Source of the DNA: Streptomyces sp. CC208A
GTDB lineage: Bacteria > Actinomycetota > Actinomycetes > Streptomycetales > Streptomycetaceae
NCBI RefSeq assembly: GCF_030010625.1
Contig: NZ_JASCXN010000016.1
Coordinates: 83,096-147,095, forward strand
DNA: 64,000 nt
Reading direction: 5' to 3'
Shown: one piece after another, positions 7,592 through 17,098 of the stretch
Position numbering within the stretch: the stretch's first letter is position 1
How the letters are laid out: each line of letters opens with the position of its first letter
Notes under the pieces: model-generated
The model's input: only the letters and a program-made list of their open reading frames with translations
Database searches by the model: none
What the model was told of the DNA's origin: nothing
Position numbers and translations under genes: made by a program

Positions 7592-8464
7592 ATGAGCATC
7601 GTCGTGACGACCGGGCCCGAGGCCCGGCGGCGGGAACTCGCCGCCTTCCTGCGCAGCCGGCGCGAGCGCCTCACCCCCGAGCAGGTCGGCCTGGTCCGGG
7701 GCCGCCGGCGCCGCACCCCCGGCCTGCGCCGCGAGGAGGTCGCCCAGCTCTCCGCCGTCGGCGTCACCTGGTACACGTGGATCGAGCAGGCCCGGGACAT
7801 CCAGGTCTCACCGCAGGTCCTCGACGCCCTCGCCGGGGCCCTGCTCCTCGACCCGACCGAGCGCGCCCACCTCTTCGCCCTCGCCGGACAGACCGACCCC
7901 CGGCCCGGCACCCCCAGCCCGGCCGTCACCCCCGCCGTACGCGCGCTGCTCGACCAGCTGGAGCCCATGCCCGCCGCCGTCCAGAACAGCCGCTTCGACA
8001 TCCTCGCCCACAACCGGGTCTTCGGGCGGCTCTTCCGCGACCTCGACGCGCTGCCGCCCGAGGACCGCAACACGCTCTGGCTGGCCTGTACCGACCCGGA
8101 GTTCCGGGCCGCCATCGCCGACCCGGAGCTCGTCCCCCGTCTCGCGGGCAAGCTGCGCGCCCGGATGGCCGGGTGCATGACCGACCCCGCCTGGAAGCGG
8201 CTGGTCCAGCGGCTCGAAGCGGCCTCACCCGAGTTCCGCGAGGTCTGGGCCCGGCACGACGTGGTCTCCTCCGAGGGCCTGGCCAAGGTCGTCCGCAACA
8301 CCCTCGTCGGACCGCTGGGCTTCGAGCACACCAACCTGTGGCTCGGGCCCGCGCCGGGACCCGTCCTCGTCACCTACGTACCGCTCGACGAGGAGACGCG
8401 GGCGGCCTGCGCCCGGCTCCTTGAGCTGGTGACCGGGGAGCGGGAGCCCCGGGCCGCCGCCTGA
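7592..8464 (+). CDS. XRE-family regulator with MmyB-type ligand domain
   Basis: The 290-residue protein starts at MSIVVTTGPE. An N-terminal helix-turn-helix spans about residues 15-75 (LAAFLRSRRERL, then RREEVAQLSAVGVTWYTWIEQ). The C-terminal region (about 100-275, with QNSRFDILAHNRVFGRLF and NLWLGPAPGPVLVTY) is the PAS-like MmyB domain, thought to bind small hydrophobic ligands. It is divergent from the MFS exporter and most likely represses it through the CTGGTACCAG-type dyads. Members of this family are abundant in Streptomyces and few have known ligands. Confidence 0.9.
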   Translation: MSIVVTTGPEARRRELAAFLRSRRERLTPEQVGLVRGRRRRTPGLRREEVAQLSAVGVTWYTWIEQARDIQVSPQVLDALAGALLLDPTERAHLFALAGQTDPRPGTPSPAVTPAVRALLDQLEPMPAAVQNSRFDILAHNRVFGRLFRDLDALPPEDRNTLWLACTDPEFRAAIADPELVPRLAGKLRARMAGCMTDPAWKRLVQRLEAASPEFREVWARHDVVSSEGLAKVVRNTLVGPLGFEHTNLWLGPAPGPVLVTYVPLDEETRAACARLLELVTGEREPRAAA

Positions 8465-8522
8465 CGGGGACGCGGGGGGCGACGGAGACGACGGAGACGG
8501 CGGAGACGGCGGAGACGGGGGA

Positions 8523-8588
8523 GGCGGAGACGACGGAGGCGTACGGCAGACGGTGGTGGCGGAGACGACGGAGGCGTACGGCAGACGG
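8523..8588. repeat. 35-bp-period direct repeat upstream of dusB
   Basis: A 31-bp sequence at 8523-8553 is repeated exactly at 8558-8588. It is preceded from about 8481 by a run of GGAGACGRC-like 9-bp units. The repeat separates the XRE gene from dusB and fills most of their 154-bp gap. It may be a recent slippage product or a multi-site element; no hairpin terminator is seen here. Confidence 0.8.
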
Positions 8589-8618
8589 CTGTTCCCCGCG
8601 GTACGGGACAATGGGGCC

Positions 8619-9755
8619 ATGACCGCGTTCTCCCCCCTCTCCATCGGCCCGCACGTCGTGCGGCCCCCGGTGGTGCTCGCCCCCATGGCCGGCATCACCA
8701 ACGCCCCCTTCCGGACCCTCTGCCGCGAGTTCTCCGGCGGCAAGGGACTGTTCGTGAGTGAGATGATCACGACGCGGGCGCTGGTCGAGCGCAACGAGAA
8801 GACGATGCAGCTCATCCGGTTCGACGAGACGGAGACGCCCCGGTCGATCCAGCTGTACGGGGTGGACCCGGTCACCGTCGGCAAGGCGGTGCGGATGATC
8901 GTCGACGAGGACCTCGCCGACCACATCGACCTGAACTTCGGCTGCCCGGTGCCCAAGGTGACCCGCAAGGGCGGCGGCTCGGCGCTGCCGTACAAGCGGC
9001 CGCTGCTGCGGGCGATCCTCCACGAGGCCGTGACGAACGCGGGCGACCTGCCGGTCACGATGAAGATGCGCAAGGGCATCGACGACGACCACATCACCTA
9101 TCTCGACGCGGGGCGGATCGCCGTCGAGGAGGGCGTGACCGCCATCGCGCTGCACGGGCGGACCGCTGCCCAGCACTACGGCGGTACGGCCGACTGGGAC
9201 GCGATCGCGCGGCTCAAGGAGCACGTGCCGGAGATCCCGGTGCTCGGCAACGGCGACATCTGGTCGGCGGACGACGCCGTGCGGATGATGCGCGAGACCG
9301 GCTGCGACGGGGTGGTCGTGGGGCGTGGCTGCCTGGGCCGGCCGTGGCTCTTCGCGGACCTGGTGGCGGGCCTTGAGGGCACGGGGGAGTACCGGACGCC
9401 GGGTCTGCGGGAGGTCGCGGAGGTGATGGTGCGGCACGCGACGCTGCTCGGCGAGTGGATCGGGGACGAGTCGCGCGGTGTCATCGACTTCCGCAAGCAC
9501 GTGGCCTGGTACCTGAAGGGCTTCTCGGTCGGTTCGGAGATGCGGAAGCGGCTGGCGATCACCTCGTCCCTGGAGGAGCTGCGCGCTCAGTTGAGCGAGC
9601 TCGACCTGGACCAGCCGTGGCCGGTGGGGGCGGACGGCCCCCGGGGGCGTACGTCCGGAAACAACCGGGTCGTCCTGCCGGACGGCTGGTTGAAGGATCC
9701 GTACGACTGCGCCGGGGTGAGTGAGGACGCCGAGCTGGACACGTCCGGAGGCTGA
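8619..9755 (+). CDS. dusB: tRNA-dihydrouridine synthase B
   Basis: The FMN-dependent enzyme reduces uridine in the tRNA D-loop. The 378-residue protein starts at MTAFSPLSIGPHV. The FMN-binding barrel opens with VVLAPMAGITNAPFR. The catalytic cysteine is in LNFGCPVPKVTRKGGG, flavin/phosphate contacts are in MKMRKGIDDDH and HGRTAAQ, and GNGDIW and GVVVGRGCLGRPWLF follow. A C-terminal helical RNA-binding domain starts near residue 260. The open frame extends 22 codons upstream through the direct repeats, so the ATG at 8619 is the better start. A clear terminator follows. Confidence 0.95.
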   Translation: MTAFSPLSIGPHVVRPPVVLAPMAGITNAPFRTLCREFSGGKGLFVSEMITTRALVERNEKTMQLIRFDETETPRSIQLYGVDPVTVGKAVRMIVDEDLADHIDLNFGCPVPKVTRKGGGSALPYKRPLLRAILHEAVTNAGDLPVTMKMRKGIDDDHITYLDAGRIAVEEGVTAIALHGRTAAQHYGGTADWDAIARLKEHVPEIPVLGNGDIWSADDAVRMMRETGCDGVVVGRGCLGRPWLFADLVAGLEGTGEYRTPGLREVAEVMVRHATLLGEWIGDESRGVIDFRKHVAWYLKGFSVGSEMRKRLAITSSLEELRAQLSELDLDQPWPVGADGPRGRTSGNNRVVLPDGWLKDPYDCAGVSEDAELDTSGG

Positions 9756-9843
9756 GATGTTCGGCCTTCCGAGGGAGTGATCCTCGCCACCCCTGAGGGG
9801 GGTGGCGCTCAGATGAGCGCGTTACGGATGGCTGTACCGCTTG

Positions 9844-9871
9844 AAGGGTGGCACCGGGTGCCACCCTTTTT
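9844..9871 (+). terminator. Rho-independent terminator of dusB
   Basis: An 11-bp perfect stem AAGGGTGGCAC (9844-9854)/GTGCCACCCTT (9858-9868) has a 3-nt gap and a T run. It is the most classical terminator in the window. A weaker hairpin (GCCACCCC with GGGGTGGC, about 9787-9807) precedes it. Confidence 0.9.
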
Positions 9872-10112
9872 GTGTTCAGGAGTTGAACGCAAATGCTCAC
9901 CGATGCCGCTCACCTGAGCGGCTAGTCCCTGGATTGGGTCAAGCGGGCTTCGGGGCGTGAAAGCGGAAGCTTCGCCTCGGTAACTTTCGAAGTGGTGGCG
10001 GACGGGTGGTTACGACCGGATGACCGGTAGGCGTACCTCCCCAGAAGCCTTCGATCTGGGTATGTTCCTCGCCGTCAGGGCAGCCAACCGAGTCGTCGAG
10101 GAGTCGAGACCC
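9872..10112 (+). promoter_or_regulatory. ppdK upstream region
   Basis: No gene is seen in these 241 bases. A -10-like TATGTT (10061-10066) lies about 50 bp before the ppdK start, without a convincing -35. A GAGGAG ribosome site (about 10099-10104) precedes the GTG at 10113. Confidence 0.35.
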
Positions 10113-12824
<2,712 letters not shown>

Positions 12825-12919
12825 CCCGAGGGGCTCCGGCCCCGCACAGCCCCCGGGGCCGCCGTCGCCATCCCTTCCGAACCCTCACCGGCGGGCGGCG
12901 GTCCCGGATCGAAAGAGGC

Positions 12920-12960
12920 GGGACGGACACCTTGTGCGGAGGTGTCCGTCCCGTCGTTTT
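12920..12960 (+). terminator. ppdK terminator
   Basis: The stem GGGACGGACACCT (12920-12932) pairs perfectly with AGGTGTCCGTCCC (12940-12952) around a 7-nt loop and is followed by GTCGTTTT. Confidence 0.88.
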
Positions 12961-13341
12961 CACGTCAGATTCATGCGCAATTACGCCCGCATTGAATTAT
13001 TGGAAATTGAACGTCTGTGTTTGCGGGCGTTCGGTCACGGCCCCGGTTTGCGGGCGTTTCGGACGCGACCCCCGGATCCCCACCCGGGGGTCGCGACCTT
13101 TTCACAGTGTCGGGCAGGTGAGCCGCAACCCTCGCCGACCGCCGCCGGACGGGCAAAGCCCCCCACGGTCTCCACCACGTCACCTCGGTCCTGAAGGTTT
13201 CCTGCCCGACCAGCACAGCATTTCCGTTGGGTGGTGTTCGCCGCGATGCTTTTCAACTGTGGCTGAAACACCCTGGTAACGTGCTGTGATGGCGTGCATA
13301 CTCGTCGACGGGGTGGTTGCGAGTGCACAGGTGGGGACTTC
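12961..13341 (+). other. Intergenic stretch between ppdK and the DUF5937-like regulator, with a second terminator-like hairpin
   Basis: No convincing gene is seen. The first 60 bases are markedly A/T-rich for this genome. TTTGCGGGCGTT occurs twice (13020-13031 and 13047-13058). A strong hairpin CGCGACCCCCGG (13064-13075)/CCGGGGGTCGCG (13084-13095) followed by ACCTTTT ends this segment. The block between the two hairpins could encode a short RNA. The remaining 240 bases to 13341 show only candidate promoter sequence for the next gene. Confidence 0.4.
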
Positions 13342-14367
13342 ATGCTTCGTATTCATTTCACCGCGGACGATCTGGCGGGGGTGCGGATCGCCGCCCGTCC
13401 TGACGTCCTGTGGGAAACGATTCTCAGCTTTCACCGTTTAAGGGACCGGCGCGGCCCGGTGGTGTTCGGCGGATGGCGTACGGAAACGAGGGCGCGGCTC
13501 GGCGGGGAGACCCGGCTGCTCGCCGCTCTTGTCCCCAGTCGTGGTTATTTCCCCGACTTCCTGACCCCGGCGGAGGGCCTCCAGGGCCTCGACGACGGGC
13601 TCCAGGCGGTCCGCGCGACCGCGCCGGGCCGGCTCCGCTCGGAGCTGTCCCTGCTGGCCGCCGACCGGAGCGGCGGCCGTACCGTGCCGCACTCGCTGCG
13701 GGCCCTCGCCGACGGCGGCCCGGAGCCCTTCGACCGGCTGCTCGGGGCGCTGCGCAGCTACCACCGGGCGGCGGTGGAGCCGTACTGGCCGCACATCCAG
13801 GCCCGGGTGGAGGCCGACCGGGCCCGCCGGGGCCGGGCGGTCCTGGACGGCGGCGCGGAGGAGCTGCTCGGCTCGCTGCCGCCGATGCTGACCTGGCGGG
13901 CGCCGGTCCTGGAGGCCGCCTACCCGGTCGACCGCGACGTGCACCTGGACGGGCGGGGGCTGCTGCTCCAGCCCTCGTACTTCTGCCGGGGGACGCCGGT
14001 GATGCTGCGGGACCCGGCGCTGCCGCCGGTGCTCGTCTACCCGGTGACCCACGGGGAGGCGCCGACGGTCCGCCCGCCGGGCGTCTCCTCGCTGGCGAAG
14101 CTGGTGGGCCAGACCCGGGCGGAGGTCCTCCGGGCCATCGGGGACGGCGGGACGACCAGCGAGCTGGCCCGCCGGGCCGGGGTGTCGCTCGCCTCGGCCA
14201 GCCAGCACGCGGGCGTGCTGCGGGAGGCCGGCCTGATAGCGACCCTGCGGCACGGCAACGCGGTGCTGCACACGCTGACGCCGCTGGGCGCCGCCCTCCT
14301 CGGCGGAGGGCGGGCCCAGCGGCGCGAGGAGCGCTGCTACGCGCGGAACGGGCCGGTCACCTCGTAG
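13342..14367 (+). CDS. ArsR-type winged-helix regulator (DUF5937-like), contains a TTA codon
   Basis: The 341-residue protein has an unknown N-terminal domain (starting MLRIHFTADDLAGVRIAA, residues about 1-245). It ends in a winged helix-turn-helix of ArsR type at about 255-325 (RAEVLRAIGDGGTTSELARR, then VSLASASQHAGVLREAGLI). The layout matches Streptomyces regulators annotated with DUF5937. Codon 33 is TTA (13438-13440), the rare leucine codon that needs the bldA tRNA. Translation may therefore be tied to development. The last 31 bp overlap the end of the converging phosphatase gene. Targets are unknown. Confidence 0.85.
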   Translation: MLRIHFTADDLAGVRIAARPDVLWETILSFHRLRDRRGPVVFGGWRTETRARLGGETRLLAALVPSRGYFPDFLTPAEGLQGLDDGLQAVRATAPGRLRSELSLLAADRSGGRTVPHSLRALADGGPEPFDRLLGALRSYHRAAVEPYWPHIQARVEADRARRGRAVLDGGAEELLGSLPPMLTWRAPVLEAAYPVDRDVHLDGRGLLLQPSYFCRGTPVMLRDPALPPVLVYPVTHGEAPTVRPPGVSSLAKLVGQTRAEVLRAIGDGGTTSELARRAGVSLASASQHAGVLREAGLIATLRHGNAVLHTLTPLGAALLGGGRAQRREERCYARNGPVTS

Positions 14368-15497
14368 GTGATGCCGCCCGAGGAGCTGCCCGTGGTGCCG
14401 CGCTGGCTGGAGAAGTACAGCCGCGTGCCGTCGGGCGAGAAGGCCGGTCCGGTGATCTCGGAGCCGGACTGGCCGGTGATCCGCAGGAAGGGCGCGACGG
14501 TGTCGTCGGGCGTGATCAGGCAGATCTCCATGTTGCCGCCGTCCTCGGCGATGTAGAGGTCGCCGGAGGAGGAGCCGGTGATGTTGTCCACGCCGGTGAG
14601 CGGGGCGGCGCCGCCGGGCACCAGGGAGTCGTCGTAGGCGAGCTCGTAGGTGTTGCTGGTGAGGTTGATCTGCCAGACGCGGTTGTCGCCCTTGGTGGTG
14701 AACCAGACCTTGCCGTCGGCGTAGTGGCAGCCCTCGCCGCCGTTGAACTTCTTCGCGCCGGAGACCTGACCGCGGGTGGCCTTCGGGGAGCCGTCCGGGT
14801 CGGGGACGTTCGCCCAGGTGAAGGAGCCGGAGGTGGCGGTGCCGGCCTTGAGGACCTGGAGGGTGCCGGAGGAGAGGTCGCCCCAGGTGGCGGGGGCGAA
14901 GCGGTAGAAGCAGCCGTCCGACTTGTCCTCGGTCAGGTAGATGACCTGGCGGACCGGGTCGGCCGCGGCGGCCTCGTGGTTGAAGCGGCCCATGGCGGGG
15001 CGGCGGACGGCGGCGTTCACGCCCCGCGGGTCGGTCTCGTAGACGTAGCCGGTGTCCACCTCCTCGCAGGACAGCCAGGTGTTCCACGGGGTGGCGCCGC
15101 CCGCGCAGTTGCGGTTGGTGTTGGACAGGATGCGGTAGGCGGAGGTGACCGTGCCCGAGGAGTTGAACCTGATGGCGCTCGCGCCGCCGGTCGAGGAGAT
15201 CTCCGAGTTGGACACGTAGATCCAGCCCGTGCCGTCGGCGAAGCAGGCGCCGCCGTCGGGGGCGTTGTGCCAGGTGTACGAGGTGCCGGGCACGGCCTGG
15301 CCGGACCGGGCGATGATCCGGCTGGTGAACCCGGCCGGCAGCATGATGCCGTTCGCGTCCGCCGCGCCGAGCGCCCCGTAGGGGCCGGCGCCGGGCTGGG
15401 CGGGGGCCGCGTAGGCGGCGCCCCGCATCAGGGTGCCGCCGAAGGCGGCCGCCGACGTGCCGATGACCGCTCCGCGCAGGAAACTGCGTCGCTCCAC
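14337..15497 (-). CDS. Exported PhoX/DUF839-family phosphatase-like protein (Tat signal)
   Basis: The 386-residue protein starts MERRSFLRGAVIGTSAAAFG, a twin-arginine export signal of the type used to export folded, metal-loaded PhoX enzymes. The mature part shows DUF839 features: WNTWLSCEEVDTGYVYETDP, MGRFNHEAAAADP and YLTEDKSDGCFYRF, whose acidic residues in PhoX bind calcium and iron. It also contains repeated propeller-like blades. It is about 386 residues, shorter than classical PhoX, so the phosphatase activity is inferred. A single GTTCACC heptamer (reverse complement at 15559-15565) upstream resembles half of a PHO box. It converges on and overlaps the DUF5937-like regulator by 31 bp. 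Confidence 0.85.
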   Translation of the reverse strand: MERRSFLRGAVIGTSAAAFGGTLMRGAAYAAPAQPGAGPYGALGAADANGIMLPAGFTSRIIARSGQAVPGTSYTWHNAPDGGACFADGTGWIYVSNSEISSTGGASAIRFNSSGTVTSAYRILSNTNRNCAGGATPWNTWLSCEEVDTGYVYETDPRGVNAAVRRPAMGRFNHEAAAADPVRQVIYLTEDKSDGCFYRFAPATWGDLSSGTLQVLKAGTATSGSFTWANVPDPDGSPKATRGQVSGAKKFNGGEGCHYADGKVWFTTKGDNRVWQINLTSNTYELAYDDSLVPGGAAPLTGVDNITGSSSGDLYIAEDGGNMEICLITPDDTVAPFLRITGQSGSEITGPAFSPDGTRLYFSSQRGTTGSSSGGITYEVTGPFRA

Positions 15498-15723
15498 GTC
15501 TTCTCTCCAGGGGTGTGGTGACCCCCCCGCCGCACGGTCAGCGGCGGGGCCGTGCGCTGGTGAACCTAGGAGCCCGGAGTTGACTGTGCATCAACAATCG
15601 GTGACGGGGAAGGGGCGGGCGTGGGGCGGAGAGCCGGTTCCGGGGCCGGGCGGCGCCCCTGACCGGGCCCGGTCGGGACCTTCGGCACTGGGAGACAGGG
15701 GAGGGTACGGAGAGACTGGGGCC

Positions 15724-16191
15724 ATGCGCGAAACCCGGGAGCCCGCCGACATCGGCGGCCGCGACGACCTCGACGTGGTGCTGCGCCGCTTCTACACGGC
15801 CGCCTTCGCCGACCCCCTCATCGGCCCCTTCTTCACCGAGGTCGCCGGCACGGACCTGGAGGTCCACCTGCCGCGCATCACCGACTTCTGGGAGCGCGCC
15901 CTCTTCCGTACCGTCGAGTACGCGCGGGACCCCTTCGCCCCGCACGCGGTGCTGCACGCCGCCCGCCCCCTCGCCGCCGCCCACTTCGGCCGCTGGGTCC
16001 AGCTCTGGCAGGCCACCGTCGACGGCCTCCACCGGGGTCCGGTCGCGGACCGGGCCAAGGCGATGGGGGAGCGGATCGCCGTCGCCATGCTGAAGCGGCT
16101 CGGCGGCCCCGGCGCGGAGGCGGCGGCGGCCACCGGCGGGACCGGCGGCTTCGTCCCGTCGGCGGCGCTCACCCTGCGCATGCCGACCTGA
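15724..16191 (+). CDS. Truncated haemoglobin, group III-like
   Basis: The 155-residue globin has the 2-on-2 truncated fold. LRRFYTAAFADPLIGPFFTE is the family opening, HLPRITDFWERAL follows, and a probable proximal haem His lies in LAAAHFGRWVQLW. The HF.RW pattern points to group III rather than group I or II. The C-terminal tail after residue about 130 is Ala/Gly-rich and probably unstructured. Group III globins are thought to handle oxygen or reactive nitrogen species. Placement beside the nitrite reductase operon, which can generate NO as a by-product, is suggestive, but the gene is on the other strand. The ATG at 15724 follows a GAGACTGGGG stretch with a weak ribosome site. Confidence 0.88.
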   Translation: MRETREPADIGGRDDLDVVLRRFYTAAFADPLIGPFFTEVAGTDLEVHLPRITDFWERALFRTVEYARDPFAPHAVLHAARPLAAAHFGRWVQLWQATVDGLHRGPVADRAKAMGERIAVAMLKRLGGPGAEAAAATGGTGGFVPSAALTLRMPT

Positions 16192-16285
16192 ACGAGAAAA
16201 CTTCTCCGGAGAGCGATGAGTCCGGGCCGCAAGCCCCGTCCTACCTCTCGACAGCACCGCCACGACGGAGAAGAGAGAGCACACC

Positions 16286-16699
16286 ATGGCCCCGCAGATG
16301 ATCTTCGTGAACCTGCCCGTGAAGGACCTCGACACCAGCAAGGCCTTCTACGAGAAGCTCGGCTACACGATCAACCCGCAGTTCACCGACGAGACGGCCG
16401 CCTGTGTCGTGATCAGCGACGCCATCTTCGTCATGCTGCTCACCGAGGAGAAGTTCCGGGACTTCACCGCCCCCGGCAAGACGGTCGCCGACGCCACGCG
16501 CTCCACCGGGGTGCTCCTCTCGCTGAACGCCGAGAGCCGCGAGAAGGCCGACGAACTCGCCGACCGGGCCCTGGAGGCGGGCGGCAGCCCGGCGAAGGAG
16601 CCGATGGACCTGGGCTTCATGTACGGCCGCTCCTTCGCCGACCCCGACGGCCACCACTGGGAGGTCTTCTGGATGGACCCGGCCGCCGCCCAGGGCTGA
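16286..16699 (+). CDS. VOC-superfamily (glyoxalase/bleomycin-resistance-like) protein
   Basis: The 137-residue protein has two beta-alpha-beta-beta-beta units. The first is MIFVNLPVKDLDTSKAFYEKL; the second ends in DPDGHHWEVFWMDP, with the usual metal-ligand-like Glu. The site GGAGAAGAGAGAG precedes the ATG. It belongs to the YaeR/PhnB-like group often annotated as extradiol dioxygenase-like or glyoxalase; the reaction cannot be told. It is 94 bp downstream of the globin gene on the same strand and could be co-transcribed with it. Confidence 0.88.
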   Translation: MAPQMIFVNLPVKDLDTSKAFYEKLGYTINPQFTDETAACVVISDAIFVMLLTEEKFRDFTAPGKTVADATRSTGVLLSLNAESREKADELADRALEAGGSPAKEPMDLGFMYGRSFADPDGHHWEVFWMDPAAAQG

Positions 16700-16732
16700 G
16701 CCCCGCCGCCCGCCAGGACCGGGCGAGTCACC

Positions 16733-17098
16733 TCACGTGAGGCGGACCGGATAGACCGTCACCGACACCTCGTCGTCGTCCAGGCACCGCCCCGTCACCA
16801 GGTCGAAGCGCTGCTTCAGGAGCGGCGAGGCGACGAACGGACGGCCGTCCGCCGTGCCGATCAGGCCCCGGGAGAGCACCTGGGCGCCGGTGAACGGGTC
16901 GCGGTTGTCGATCGCGTACGCCCGGCCCGCCCGGTCCCGGAAGACCGCCGCCTGCCGTCCGTCCGGCAGCAGGGCCGCCAGGCCGCGGCCCGGGGTCAGG
17001 CGGGTCTCCTCGCAGACCGGCATCCAGGAGTCGGGGGTCGGGGAGAGTTCAAGAGTCGTCGGTGTCGGCAGCGTCGGCAGCGTCGGCAGCGTCGTCAT
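16733..17098 (-). CDS. nirD: Assimilatory nitrite reductase small subunit
   Basis: The 121-residue partner of NirB has a Rieske-like fold (PVCEETRLTPGRGLAALLPD, NRDPFTGAQVLSRGLIG, PFVASPLLKQRFDL). As is normal in NirD, the Cys/His cluster ligands of true Rieske proteins are absent. The ATG overlaps the nirB stop (ATGA), indicating translational coupling. The N-terminus contains three TLP repeats, produced by a 9-bp DNA repeat at about 17064-17092. A perfect palindrome CCTCACGTGAGG (16731-16742) covers the stop codon and may help termination. Confidence 0.95.
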   Translation of the reverse strand: MTTLPTLPTLPTPTTLELSPTPDSWMPVCEETRLTPGRGLAALLPDGRQAAVFRDRAGRAYAIDNRDPFTGAQVLSRGLIGTADGRPFVASPLLKQRFDLVTGRCLDDDEVSVTVYPVRLT

